A program made the translations under genes and the position numbers. From NCBI RefSeq assembly GCF_007992495.1, contig NZ_BKAJ01000045.1, forward strand, positions 1-64,000: DNA of 64,000 nt, written 5' to 3'. Each line of letters begins with the position of its first letter. The first letter of the stretch is position 1. The notes beneath the pieces are model-generated. The model was not told where the DNA came from. It made no database searches and saw nothing but the letters and a program-made list of their open reading frames with translations. Shown here one piece after another: positions 53,094 to 61,906 of this stretch. Origin of the DNA: Reyranella soli. Lineage in GTDB: Bacteria; Pseudomonadota; Alphaproteobacteria; Reyranellales; Reyranellaceae.

Positions 53094-53161
53094 ATCCTGA
53101 GCGAAGCGAAGGATCTCATCGCCGCTTCGCAAGGCATGAGATCCTTCGCTTCGCTCAGGAT
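53094..53161. repeat. REP-like inverted repeat, variant copy 3
   Basis: Two perfect 26-bp arms beginning ATCCTGAGCGAAGCGAAGGA around a 16-base loop. The core GAGCGAAGCGA is shared with the repeats at 6502 and 9012, but the outer sequence differs (AGGATCTCAT), so it is a related subtype. Confidence 0.85.
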
Positions 53162-53187
53162 GTCCGTGGGCCTTCGGCCCACGGACA
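53161..53187. repeat. 12-bp hairpin abutting the REP element
   Basis: TGTCCGTGGGCC (53161-53172) pairs with GGCCCACGGACA (53176-53187) over a TTC loop. It directly follows the larger repeat and may be part of the same element. Confidence 0.7.
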
Positions 53188-53321
53188 GTTTTCCACATTG
53201 CGAGTCACGGTTTTGTAGCCGCGGGAGCCTAAACCGAACTTGCTCGTTCCTGGCCGGCAACCCCACGCCCCGCTCCGGAACGAGCCGGTTCCCCCGGCGC
53301 GGATGACACCCCGACGCCGAT

Positions 53322-54635
53322 TTACTGCCCCTCCTTCTTTACGGAAGGAGGGGTTTTCTTTTCCGCCACATGCCAAAGCCACAACAGCAGCAGCAGGCCG
53401 GGGATGGCGACCAGCGTGGTGGCGACCCAGAACTCGGCCCAGCCCATTTGCGCCGCGAGCCAGCCGCCGCCGGCCGACATGGTCGTGCGGCCGAACGCCA
53501 TCAGCGAGGTCAGCAGCGCGTATTGCGTGCCCGCCATGCCGGCGGTGCAGAGGCTCGAGAGGTAGCCGATGAAGGCGACGCCACCCAGTGCGCCGGTGAA
53601 GTTGTCGGCGGTGATGGCGAGCGTCAGCACGACGATGTCGTGACCGGCAAGAGCGACCCACGAGAACAGGAGGTTGGTCACCGCCTGCAGGATGCCCGCG
53701 ACCAGCAAGGCCTTGAACAGGCCGTAGCGCGCCACGACGATGCCGCCGGCCAGGCCGCCGAGGATGGTCGCGGCGACGCCGAAGCTCTTGGTGACGCCGA
53801 AGATCTCCGGTCCTGAGAAGCCCATCTGGTTGAAGAACGGCCGCGCCATGGTGCCGCCGAGCGCATCGCCGTATTTGTAGAGCAGCGCGAACAGCAGGAT
53901 GACGAACCAGCCGCGATAGGCCAGGAACTCGGCGAACGGACGGATCACCGCCTGCTTGATCCAGGCGTCGGTCGACTGGAGCGCCGGCCGCTCGACCTTG
54001 GGTTCCTCGGCATAGAACACCGTCACCATGCCGATCACGATCAGCAGGGCGATCAGGCTGATCACGATGGGCCACGGCAGCAGGCTGGGCAGCAGCAGCG
54101 ACATGGCGTCGACGATCCAGAGCGCGATGCGGTAGCCGAGCTGCGTCGTCGCCGAACCCGCGCCCTGTTCCTCGTCGCTCAGGATCTCGATGCGATAGGC
54201 GTCGACCGCGATGTCCTGCGTCGCCGAGAAGAAGGCGACGAGAACCGCGGCGGCGGCGGTGAACCAGGGCGTGTTGGCGGGATCGCTCCATCCCAGCAAC
54301 ACGACCGATGCCAAAATCCCGATCTGCGCCAGAAGCATCCAGCCGCGCCGCCGTCCCAGCCAGCGATCGAGCAGGGGCAGCGGCAACTGGTCGACCAGCG
54401 GCGCCCAGGCGAACTTGAAGGCATAGGGCGTGCCGACCAGGGCGAACAGGCCGATGGTCGTGAGATCGACGTGGCTCTTGTCCATCCAGTAGGTCAGCGT
54501 CGCGCCGGTCAGCAGGAACGGCATGCCGCTGGCGAAGCCCATCAGCAGGATGACGAGCTGCCGCCGGTCGCGATAGACCTCGGCCGCTTTGAGCCAGCGG
54601 CCCCAGGTCGACTGGGCGTTCTGGGCGAGGCTCAA
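53322..54635 (-). CDS. ampG: AmpG-family muropeptide MFS permease
   Basis: 437 residues. MFS fold with AmpG marks: LILLMGFASGMPFLLTGATLTYWM-like helix 1 region, SATQDIAVDAYRIEIL, and IALWIVDAMSLLL. Transports anhydro-muropeptides from periplasm to cytoplasm for cell-wall recycling. The 3' end codes for a charged tail that coincides with a plus-strand terminator hairpin. Its start is 3 bases before the adenosine kinase stop, so the genes overlap slightly. Confidence 0.85.
   Translation of the reverse strand: MSLAQNAQSTWGRWLKAAEVYRDRRQLVILLMGFASGMPFLLTGATLTYWMDKSHVDLTTIGLFALVGTPYAFKFAWAPLVDQLPLPLLDRWLGRRRGWMLLAQIGILASVVLLGWSDPANTPWFTAAAAVLVAFFSATQDIAVDAYRIEILSDEEQGAGSATTQLGYRIALWIVDAMSLLLPSLLPWPIVISLIALLIVIGMVTVFYAEEPKVERPALQSTDAWIKQAVIRPFAEFLAYRGWFVILLFALLYKYGDALGGTMARPFFNQMGFSGPEIFGVTKSFGVAATILGGLAGGIVVARYGLFKALLVAGILQAVTNLLFSWVALAGHDIVVLTLAITADNFTGALGGVAFIGYLSSLCTAGMAGTQYALLTSLMAFGRTTMSAGGGWLAAQMGWAEFWVATTLVAIPGLLLLLWLWHVAEKKTPPSVKKEGQ
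53328..53362 (+). terminator. Intrinsic terminator (plus strand), inside the ampG 3' end
   Basis: CCCCTCCTTC (53328-53337) pairs with GAAGGAGGGG (53344-53353) over TTTACG and is followed by TTTTCTTTT. It is placed to stop rightward transcription from the pst-pho operon before it runs antisense to ampG. Confidence 0.75.
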
Positions 54636-55609
54636 ATCAGTCCGCGCAGCGCCTGCTCAGGCCGCGCGCCGACATGAGAGATGACCTCGGCAGCGGCAAT
54701 GCCGCCCAGCCGCGCGCATTCGGCCATCGGCTTGCCGTGGGTCAGGCCGAACAGGAATCCCGAGGCGTAGAGATCGCCGGCGCCGGTCGTGTCGACGACC
54801 TTGGTGACGGGGGCGGCGGGAACGGCGTAGGTCTCGCTGCCTTTGATCACGATCGAGCCTTTCTCGCTGCGGGTCAGCGCCGCAATCTTGGCTTCCTTGC
54901 GCGTCGCCTCGAGCGCCTCCTCGAAGGTCTCGACCTCGTAGAGCGATTTGATCTCGGCTTCGTTGCCGAACAAGATGTCGACCTTGTTGCGCACGAGCTC
55001 GCGGAACTCCTCGCGATAGCGGTGCACGCAGAAGGAATCCGACAGCGTGATCGAGACTTGGCGGCCGGCGGCGTGCGCCGCATCGAACGCCTTCAGCACG
55101 GCCTTCTTGGCCTCGGGCGCGTCCCAAAGATAGCCTTCGACGTAGGTCACTTGCGCCGAGCCCACGATCTTGGTGTCGATGTCGTTGGGGCCAAGGCCGG
55201 TGCAGGCGCCGAGATAGGTGTTCATGGTGCGCTGGGCGTCGGGCGTCACCAGGATCAGGCAGCGCGCCGTCGCGGGACCCGCCGTGGCGCTTTTGGTGTC
55301 GAACGACACGCCGAGCGCGCGCAGATCATGGCCGAACACCTCGCCGAGCTGGTCGTCGCGCACCTTGCCGAAATAGGCGCCCCTGCCGCCGAACGAGGCG
55401 ACGCCGGCCATGGTGTTGCCGCACGAGCCGCCTGAGACCTCGACGCCCGGTCCCATGGCGGCATAGAGCGTCTCGGCGCGCTGCTCGTCGATCAGCATCA
55501 TGCTGCCTTTGACCAGGCCGTGCTTGCTCAAGAAGGCGTCGTCGGCGCGGGAGAGGACGTCGACGATTGCGTTGCCGATTCCCAGCACGTCGAAGGCAGC
55601 GGATGTCAT
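54632..55609 (-). CDS. PfkB-family adenosine kinase
   Basis: 325 residues. Ribokinase fold: VLGIGNAIVDVLS at the N-terminus, SGGSCGNTMAGVASFGGRGAYFGKVRDD, and the catalytic VVDTTGAGDLYASGFLFGL near residue 275. Length and the SDSFCVHRYREEF segment fit bacterial adenosine kinase or a close nucleoside kinase. AGGAG precedes the ATG at 55609; the longer frame runs into the DsrE-like gene. Confidence 0.85.
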   Translation of the reverse strand: MTSAAFDVLGIGNAIVDVLSRADDAFLSKHGLVKGSMMLIDEQRAETLYAAMGPGVEVSGGSCGNTMAGVASFGGRGAYFGKVRDDQLGEVFGHDLRALGVSFDTKSATAGPATARCLILVTPDAQRTMNTYLGACTGLGPNDIDTKIVGSAQVTYVEGYLWDAPEAKKAVLKAFDAAHAAGRQVSITLSDSFCVHRYREEFRELVRNKVDILFGNEAEIKSLYEVETFEEALEATRKEAKIAALTRSEKGSIVIKGSETYAVPAAPVTKVVDTTGAGDLYASGFLFGLTHGKPMAECARLGGIAAAEVISHVGARPEQALRGLI

Positions 55610-55629
55610 GAAGTCTCCTGATTGATCTT

Positions 55630-56025
55630 CTACAAGGTGACCAGGTGCATGCCCGGCTTGGTCTCTTCCAGCAAGGTCACGATGCCCGCGACCGTGAAGG
55701 GAACGTCGCGGCGCAGGCCGGCACGGTCGATGCCGAGCGAGCGCAGGCCCATTTCGCACACGATGAAGCGTGCGCCAAGCTCGACGCAGGCGGCCAGCAG
55801 GGTCTCGAAGTCACCGACGCCGACCTTGCGGTTGACGGCGTCGCGGTGCCAGTCGGCGAGGGCAGGCGGCGGCCCTTCGAGGGCACGGATGCCGGCCATG
55901 GTGAAGAACAGCACCGCGGGCTTGTTGACGGCGAGCGCCGCCGCAGCCAGCGCCAGCGCGTAGTGCACGCTCTCATAATCGCCCGCGCGGACGATCACCG
56001 ACACGCCGCCTTCGGGGGATTTCAT
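55630..56025 (-). CDS. DsrE/DsrF-like small protein
   Basis: 131 residues with the DsrE-like fold: VIVRAGDYESVHYALALAAAALAVNKPAVLFFTMAGIRAL and a cysteine in ARFIVCEMGLRSLGI, the position used for sulfur relay in related proteins. The start overlaps the MoeB stop (ATGA), so a sulfur-transfer role beside the E1-like enzyme is plausible. Confidence 0.78.
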   Translation of the reverse strand: MKSPEGGVSVIVRAGDYESVHYALALAAAALAVNKPAVLFFTMAGIRALEGPPPALADWHRDAVNRKVGVGDFETLLAACVELGARFIVCEMGLRSLGIDRAGLRRDVPFTVAGIVTLLEETKPGMHLVTL

Positions 56026-56810
56026 TTCACCCCGCCCAACGAATCGCTGCACGTCGGGCAATCGTCGCGCTTGGCGATCGCCATCTCGTCGAAGGAGCCG
56101 GCCAGCGCGTCGTACATCAGCAGGCGGCCGGTGAGCGATCGGCCGATGCCGAGGATCTCCTTGACCACTTCGGTCGCCTGCAACGCGCCCAATGTGCCGG
56201 CCAGCGCGCCTAGAACGCCGGCCTGCGCGCAGCTCGGCACCGCGTCTTCCGATGGCGCCTCGGGGAACAGGCAGCGCAGGCAGGGATGGCCGGCGCCGTG
56301 CCAGGCCTTGTAGGTCGAGATCTGGCCGTCGAAGCGCAGGATGGCGGCGGCCACCAGCGTCTTCTTCAGGCGATAGCAGACGTCGTTCAGCAGGTAGCGC
56401 GTGGCGAAGTTGTCGCTGCCGTCGGCCACGATGTCGTAGCCCGCGATGATGCGCTCCGCATTCGCTGCGGTAAGTCGCTCACCGTGCGGTTCGACGCGCA
56501 CTTCCGGATTGATGTCCGACAGCGCGCGGCGCGCGCTTTCGACCTTGGAGACGCCGATGTCCGCGGTGCGATGGATGACCTGCCGTTGCAGGTTCGACAG
56601 ATCGACACTGTCGTGGTCGATCACGCCCAAGGTGCCTACGCCTGCGGCGGCAAGATATTGCAGCAGGGGCGCGCCAAGCCCGCCGGCGCCGACCACCAGC
56701 ACCCGCGCGGCGATCAGCCGCGACTGGCCCACGCCGCCGATCTCCGCCAGCACGATATGGCGCGCGTAGCGGCGAATCTGCGGCTCGGTGAGCTCGGGCA
56801 GCATCGACAT
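56022..56810 (-). CDS. moeB: MoeB/ThiF-family adenylyltransferase
   Basis: 262 residues. ATP-binding VVGAGGLGAPLLQYLAAAGVG (about 39-59), DHDSVDLSNLQRQVIH, zinc cysteines CLRC and CPTC, and an active-site cysteine in PSCAQAG. It activates the C-terminus of a small sulfur carrier (MoaD or ThiS). The DsrE-like partner downstream is coupled to it. MoeB versus ThiF cannot be settled without the carrier gene. Confidence 0.85.
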   Translation of the reverse strand: MSMLPELTEPQIRRYARHIVLAEIGGVGQSRLIAARVLVVGAGGLGAPLLQYLAAAGVGTLGVIDHDSVDLSNLQRQVIHRTADIGVSKVESARRALSDINPEVRVEPHGERLTAANAERIIAGYDIVADGSDNFATRYLLNDVCYRLKKTLVAAAILRFDGQISTYKAWHGAGHPCLRCLFPEAPSEDAVPSCAQAGVLGALAGTLGALQATEVVKEILGIGRSLTGRLLMYDALAGSFDEMAIAKRDDCPTCSDSLGGVK

Positions 56811-56849
56811 GGTCCGCTTATAGCATGTCCGCTATAGAAGCCGGCCCCA

Positions 56850-58064
56850 ATGACAACCTCCGCCACCTCGACTCGCCCGACCCTGACCCCACTGCTGTTG
56901 GTGTTATTGGCGCTGCTGTCGTCCTTCACGCCGCTCAGCATCGACATGTACCTGCCGGCCCTGCCGGTGATCGCCGTCGATCTGCGCGGCACGGCGGGCG
57001 ACATCCAGCTCACCCTGTCGGCTTTCATGATCGCCTTCGGCGCCGGCCAGATCTTCTATGGCCCGGCGGGCGACCGCTTCGGCCGCCGGCCGGTCATCCT
57101 GAGCGGCCTGGTCGTCTACGTGCTGGCGAGTGCGGGCTGCGCCTTCGCGGCAGAGGCGGGTCATCTCATCCTGCTGCGTATGATGCAGGGGCTGGCGGCC
57201 TGCGGCGGCGTGGTGCTGGCGCGTACCATGGTGCGCGACCTCGCCGAGAAGGATCAGGCGGCGCGCGCCATGTCGCTGATGATGGCCTGCACCTCGATCG
57301 CGCCCATGTTGGCGCCGCTGATCGGCGGCCAAGTGCTGTGGTTCCTGGGCTGGCGGGCGATCTTCTGGGTGCTGGCGAGCGTCGGTGTCTTCGCCCTGGT
57401 CGCGGCCTGGCTGCGCCTGCCCGAGACGCTGAGGCCCGAATATCGCCAGCCGCTGGTCCTGTCCTCGATCCTGAAACGCTTCGGCCAGCTGTTCCGCCAC
57501 CGCGCCTTCATGGGCTACGCCTTCACCAGCACCTTCATGTTCTCGGCTTTGCTGTCCTTCCTGTCGGGCTCTCCCTTCGTGTTCATCGAGAAGTACGGCG
57601 TGGCACCGCGCGCCTATGGCCTGATCTTCGGTGGCATGGTCGTGTTCATGACGCTGGGCAGCCTGCTCAATGCCAAGTTCGCGCCGGTGTTCGGCGCCGG
57701 CCTCATCCTGCGCTACGCGGTGATCGTGCCCGCAGTGTCGGGGACGGCGGCGCTGATCATGGGCCTCATCGAGGCGCGCTACGGCACGATCGGCATGTGG
57801 CCGTTCCTGCTGTGCTTCGGGCCGCAGATCGCGACCATCAGCCTGATCGGTCCCAACTCGATGGCGATGGCCCTGCAGCGCTATCCGCACATGGCGGGCA
57901 CGGCATCGTCACTGATGGGCGTCATGCAGTTCGGCATCGGCGCGATCTTCGGCGCTGTCGTGGGTCAGACTTTCGACGGCACCATCGCACCCATGACCAC
58001 GGCGATGGGCGTCGCGGGTATCCTCTGCCTGCTGTCGCACCGCGCGTTGGTGCGGCGCGGCTAG
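56850..58064 (+). CDS. Bcr/CflA-family drug-resistance MFS transporter
   Basis: 404 residues and twelve membrane segments. Family features: LSIDMYLPALPVIAVDL at helix 1, QIFYGPAGDRFGRRPVILSGL (motif A), GLAACGGVVLARTMVRDL, and LIGPNSMAMALQRYPHMAGTASSLMG. Probably proton-driven export of small drugs. Divergent from moeB by 39 bases; its stop overlaps the convergent WD40 gene by 4 bases. Confidence 0.88.
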   Translation: MTTSATSTRPTLTPLLLVLLALLSSFTPLSIDMYLPALPVIAVDLRGTAGDIQLTLSAFMIAFGAGQIFYGPAGDRFGRRPVILSGLVVYVLASAGCAFAAEAGHLILLRMMQGLAACGGVVLARTMVRDLAEKDQAARAMSLMMACTSIAPMLAPLIGGQVLWFLGWRAIFWVLASVGVFALVAAWLRLPETLRPEYRQPLVLSSILKRFGQLFRHRAFMGYAFTSTFMFSALLSFLSGSPFVFIEKYGVAPRAYGLIFGGMVVFMTLGSLLNAKFAPVFGAGLILRYAVIVPAVSGTAALIMGLIEARYGTIGMWPFLLCFGPQIATISLIGPNSMAMALQRYPHMAGTASSLMGVMQFGIGAIFGAVVGQTFDGTIAPMTTAMGVAGILCLLSHRALVRRG

Positions 58065-59104
58065 CGGCGCAGGTCGAGGACCAGCAGCGTGCCGGCCTCG
58101 TTGCCGACCGCGAGCTTGTAGCCGTCGGGCGACCAGGCGAGGCCGGTGATCGCGGAGCCGTCGGCCATCTTCAGCACGACCGAGCGCCGGGTCTTGATGT
58201 CGCCGAGCTGCAGCTCGCCTGAGTCGTAGCCGCCGGCGACGAACTCTGCTGCCGGATGGGCGGCCACGACGGAGATGAGGCCGGCACCTTCCTCGCCGAA
58301 CTGCAGCGGTGGCTTGCCTTCTGGGCCCTTGCCGGAGAACGGCCAGGCGGTGAACACCGGCTGCGCCGAGGTGTAGAGGAAGCGCGCATCGGCGGTCCAC
58401 GACAGCGACTTCACCTTGGCGGGATAGCCCTGCATGCGCATGTCGGTGGCCTGCGCCATGCGCCAGACATGGATGTCGTTCTCCTGCGTGCCGGTGGCGA
58501 TGAACTTGCCGTCGGTGCTCCACTTCAGGGCGACGTGGCTGCCGCGCCAGACGAATTTCCGCGGCGGCAGGGTGACCTGGCCGATGCTCCATACCGTGAC
58601 GCCGCCATAGTGGGCGCAGGCGATGCGGCTGCCGTCCTTGCTGAAGTCGAGACCGGCCACCGTGCTCTCGTGCGGGCCGAACTCCTTGACCTCGCCACCC
58701 TTCACGACAAAGGCGGTCTTGCCGGCCGACGCAGCGACGGCGCCGGTCGCGCGATGGCCGGCGAGGTGCTCGAACCACTTGCCCTTCTGGTTGACGATCT
58801 CGCTCGCCGTGCCGTCGGTCGCGATGCGCAGCAGCCTTCCGTCATCGCCGCCGCTCACGAAGCCGTCGCCTGCCGGATCGCCGACCAGAGCCAGCACCAC
58901 GCCGCCGTGCAGCGGCTCGGCAGCCGGCGTCTCGCCAGCGTTGATGTCGCCTGGCAACAGGCGCACGCGGCCGTCGCCCAGGGCGAAGGCCGCAATCGAG
59001 CCGTCCTTGCTGAAGGCGCAGGCGGCGACGGGTGCGTCGCCGGCAACGGCGCGGCCCGGCGGCAGGGTCTGGTGCCAGGCCGGATTGGAAAGATCGAGCT
59101 TCAC
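58061..59104 (-). CDS. WD40-repeat protein linked to a COG0523 GTPase
   Basis: 347 residues made of WD40-like blades: repeated turns such as ACAFSKDGSIAAFALGDGRVRLL, GLDFSKDGSRIACAHYGGVTVWSI, ALKWSTDGKFIATGTQENDIHVWRM and GLAWSPDGYKLAVGNEAGTLLVL suggest a seven-bladed propeller. No signal peptide, so cytoplasmic. It starts 4 bases after the stop of the GTPase gene. A role as an assembly partner in metal handling is a guess from context. Confidence 0.78.
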   Translation of the reverse strand: MKLDLSNPAWHQTLPPGRAVAGDAPVAACAFSKDGSIAAFALGDGRVRLLPGDINAGETPAAEPLHGGVVLALVGDPAGDGFVSGGDDGRLLRIATDGTASEIVNQKGKWFEHLAGHRATGAVAASAGKTAFVVKGGEVKEFGPHESTVAGLDFSKDGSRIACAHYGGVTVWSIGQVTLPPRKFVWRGSHVALKWSTDGKFIATGTQENDIHVWRMAQATDMRMQGYPAKVKSLSWTADARFLYTSAQPVFTAWPFSGKGPEGKPPLQFGEEGAGLISVVAAHPAAEFVAGGYDSGELQLGDIKTRRSVVLKMADGSAITGLAWSPDGYKLAVGNEAGTLLVLDLRR

Positions 59105-59108
59105 GTCG

Positions 59109-60074
59109 TTACTTCAGGCAGTCGTTGAAGCCGCGCTGGAGGTTCTCACCGTCGAGGTTGCGGCCGATGAAGACGAGCTTGCTGAAACGCTTCTCGCCTT
59201 CCTTCCAGGGCGTGCCCCAGTCGGAATCCATCATCATGTGCACGCCCTGATAGACGTAGCGCCGCGGCGCGCCGTCGATGGCCAAGATGCCCTTGCTGCG
59301 GAAGATGTCGGGGCCGCGCAGCTGCAGCAGGGCGCCCATCCACTTCTGGAAGCGGTCGGGATCGACCGGCCGGTCGGCAGTGAGGGACAGGCTTTTGACC
59401 TCTTCCTCGTGGTCGTGATCGTGGCCGTGATGCAGGAAGTCGGGTTCGAACTCGAGGATGCGCTTCAGGTCGAACGCACCCTTGTCGAGGATGGCCGACA
59501 GCTCGATCTGGCTCTTCTGCGTGCGGAAGATATGGGCGTAGCGATTGATCGAGTTGATCTTGCCCTCGACCTTCTTGAGCTCGTCCTCGCTCACCAGGTC
59601 GGTCTTGTTGAGCAGGATCACGTCGGCGAAGGCCACCTGTTCCTCGGCTTCGTCGCCCTGCTCGAGCTGTCCCAGGAAGTGCTTGGCATCGACCACGGTG
59701 ACGATGGCGTCGAGCCGCGTCTTGGCCTTGACCTCGTCGTCGGTGAAGAAGGTCTGCGCCACCGGCCCCGGATCGGCGAGGCCCGTCGTCTCGACCAGGA
59801 TGCCGTCGAACTTGTCCTTGCGCTTCATCAGGCCTTCGATGATGCGGATCAAGTCGCCGCGCACGGTGCAGCAGATGCAGCCGTTGTTCATCTCGAATAC
59901 TTCCTCGTCGGCATTCACCACGAGGTCGTTGTCGACGCCGAGCTCGCCGAATTCGTTGACGATGACGGCGTATTTCTTGCCGTGCTGCTCACTCAGGATG
60001 CGGTTGAGCAGGGTGGTCTTGCCGGCGCCGAGATAGCCGGTCAGCACGGTCACGGGGACTTGGGGCTGGGCCAT
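59109..60074 (-). CDS. COG0523 (CobW/ZigA-type) metal-chaperone GTPase
   Basis: 321 residues. P-loop GYLGAGKTT (13-21), the CxCC metal motif NNGCICCTVRG (Cys66, Cys68, Cys69), Walker B-like ILVETTGLADP, NKTD at ILLNKTDLVSEDEL, and a His-rich loop HHGHDHDHEEE (about residue 220). The C-terminal domain ends GTPWKEGEKRFSKLVFIGRNLDGE. This is the zinc-handling type of the family. No clear Zur box is visible upstream. The ATG at 60074 is the first giving a normal N-terminus. Confidence 0.88.
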   Translation of the reverse strand: MAQPQVPVTVLTGYLGAGKTTLLNRILSEQHGKKYAVIVNEFGELGVDNDLVVNADEEVFEMNNGCICCTVRGDLIRIIEGLMKRKDKFDGILVETTGLADPGPVAQTFFTDDEVKAKTRLDAIVTVVDAKHFLGQLEQGDEAEEQVAFADVILLNKTDLVSEDELKKVEGKINSINRYAHIFRTQKSQIELSAILDKGAFDLKRILEFEPDFLHHGHDHDHEEEVKSLSLTADRPVDPDRFQKWMGALLQLRGPDIFRSKGILAIDGAPRRYVYQGVHMMMDSDWGTPWKEGEKRFSKLVFIGRNLDGENLQRGFNDCLK

Positions 60075-60201
60075 GGAAAATCCTTGGAAAATCGGCCTCT
60101 GAGATAGGGTGCCCGGGGCTCTTAGTCCAGCCGGTAGACGGGCCGATTTCGTTTCGGCCGCAACCGAACTGTTCGCCTGCCACCGCATGCTAGCACGGGC
60201 C

Positions 60202-61428
60202 ATGTCCCGGTTTTTCTATGGTTGGCGCATCGTCGCTGTCTGCCTGGTTGCCGCGGTGTTCGCCAATGCGCTTGGCCTGTTTGGTGCCGGCGTCTATTTG
60301 CATGTTCTGGTCGAGTCCAAAGGGTGGTCGACCGGCGCAGTCTCGAGTTCGATCGCGCTATTCTATATCAGCAGCGCGCTGCTGCTGGTTCCCGTGGGCG
60401 GGATCATCGGCCGGGCCGGCCCGCAACCGGTCTTTGCCGTTGGCGCCGCAGCCCTCGCCGCCGGCGTGGCCGCGGTCGGCCAAGTGACGCAACCCTGGCA
60501 AACCTACGTGGTGTTCGTGGTGATGGGCATCGGCTGGGCCTGCCTGTCGATGACGGCGGTGGCCACGACTCTCGCCCCCTGGTTCGAGCGCCACCAGGGT
60601 CGCGCCGTGTCGATCGCCTCGCTCGGCGCCAGTGTCGGCGGCATGGTGGGTGCTCCAATTCTCATCGCCGGTATCGCGTGGCTGGGCTTACCCGCGACCA
60701 CTGGGATTTCCGCTGCGACGACGTTGGCCGTGGTGCCGCCGCTTGCGTTGCTCGTGATGAAACGCCGGCCACAGGATCTCGGCCTGTTGCCCGACGGTGC
60801 TGTCGACGTGCACAGCGTGACTTCCAGCACCACCCAGTCCTGGAGTCGCCGCAGCGCGCTTCGCACCGTCGCTTTGCGCAGTGTGATGCTTGGCTTTGCC
60901 ATCGGCATGATGATGCAGATTGGTTTCGTCACCCATCAGGTAACGCTGCTTTCGCCGTCGCTCGGCGCGGGCGGCACGTCGCTTACGGTTTCGGCGACTG
61001 CAATCGCGGCGTTGCTCGGCCGCTTGGTGCTCGCACGCTTTGCCGACCAGATGAGTGCACGCCTGACGGCGTCGGTCATGATGACGCTCGCAGCCGCGGC
61101 CCTCGCGATGCAGGCTTTGTTTCCGGTGCCGGCCGTGCTGATTCTGGGCAGCGTGCTCATGGGTCTTACCATCGGCAATGTCACGACCTTGGCGCCGATC
61201 ATCGTGCGTCGTGAGTTCGGACCCGAGTCGTTCGGGGCGCTTTATGGAGTGGCCTCCTGCGTCATCCAGCTCGGCATGGGATTGGGGCCCGGCTTCTATG
61301 GGCTGCTGCACGACGCATCCGGCAGCTATCGTGTGCCGTTCCTCTTGGCGGCAGCAGCCGATCTCGTGGCAGCGTTGGTCGTGTCCGCTGGTGCGGCCAG
61401 AGCCGTTAGCCTTCAACCCAGGCGATAG
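60202..61428 (+). CDS. MFS transporter (OFA/MCT-like)
   Basis: 408 residues and twelve membrane segments. FFYGWRIVAVCLVAAVFANALGLFGAGVYLHVL is typical of monocarboxylate/oxalate-formate type MFS proteins; motif A appears as VPVGGIIGRAGPQPVFAVG. Substrate unknown. The last 16 bases overlap the convergent GNAT gene. Confidence 0.78.
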   Translation: MSRFFYGWRIVAVCLVAAVFANALGLFGAGVYLHVLVESKGWSTGAVSSSIALFYISSALLLVPVGGIIGRAGPQPVFAVGAAALAAGVAAVGQVTQPWQTYVVFVVMGIGWACLSMTAVATTLAPWFERHQGRAVSIASLGASVGGMVGAPILIAGIAWLGLPATTGISAATTLAVVPPLALLVMKRRPQDLGLLPDGAVDVHSVTSSTTQSWSRRSALRTVALRSVMLGFAIGMMMQIGFVTHQVTLLSPSLGAGGTSLTVSATAIAALLGRLVLARFADQMSARLTASVMMTLAAAALAMQALFPVPAVLILGSVLMGLTIGNVTTLAPIIVRREFGPESFGALYGVASCVIQLGMGLGPGFYGLLHDASGSYRVPFLLAAAADLVAALVVSAGAARAVSLQPRR

Positions 61429-61901
61429 ACGAGCTGGCGATAGCCGTGCAGGACGGTCTCGCCCGCCGGCAGAAGGCCGACCTTGTCGGCGACGCGCCGG
61501 GAAGCCTGGTTGTCGGCATGGATGAAGGCGACGAAGGAGTGCATCCGCAGGTTTTCGCGCGCATATTGCAGCATGGCGCCGACAGCCTCGCTGGCGACGC
61601 CGCGGCCCCAATGGGCCCGCACCAGGCGCCAGGTCAGCGCGTTGCAGGCCGGCAGATGGCAAAGCCCGAGGCCGCATTGGCCTAGAAAGCCCGGGCGGTC
61701 GCGCCATTCGATCGCCCAGCGGTGATGGGACGGCCGCCCGTCGACGATGTTGGCGCGGACCTCGGCGCGATGGGCCTCTGCGGGCGGCGGGCCGCCCATG
61801 AAGCGGCGTACCTCGGGATCAGCATCCATCGCCAGGATGGCGTCGAGATCGTCGAGAGTACGCTCCCGCAATCGCAGACGCGGAGTGGCGAGCATCTGCA
61901 T
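61413..61901 (-). CDS. GNAT-family N-acetyltransferase (RimJ/RimL-like)
   Basis: 162 residues. MLATPRLRLRERTLDDLDAILAMDADPEVRRFMGG is the usual start of RimJ/RimL-type acetyltransferases. The acetyl-CoA site is RAHWGRGVASEAVGAMLQYA, and the end SFVAFIHADNQASRRVADKVGL matches the fold. A start two codons later is possible. It lies 5 bases downstream of the ubiH stop. Confidence 0.82.
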   Translation of the reverse strand: MQMLATPRLRLRERTLDDLDAILAMDADPEVRRFMGGPPPAEAHRAEVRANIVDGRPSHHRWAIEWRDRPGFLGQCGLGLCHLPACNALTWRLVRAHWGRGVASEAVGAMLQYARENLRMHSFVAFIHADNQASRRVADKVGLLPAGETVLHGYRQLVYRLG

Positions 61902-61906
61902 GGCCG

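Larger units (their letters stand above)
52957..53321. other. Intergenic region with hairpins after phoB
   Basis: 365 bases holding a 26-bp perfect inverted repeat (53094-53161), an adjoining 12-bp hairpin (53161-53187) and unstructured GC-rich sequence. No gene supported. A typical intrinsic terminator follows at 53328. Confidence 0.7.

Noticed and set aside
60075-60201. Search for a Zur box between the COG0523 GTPase and the divergent MFS gene
   Set aside because: No AT-rich palindrome resembling a Zur site was visible in the 127 bases.
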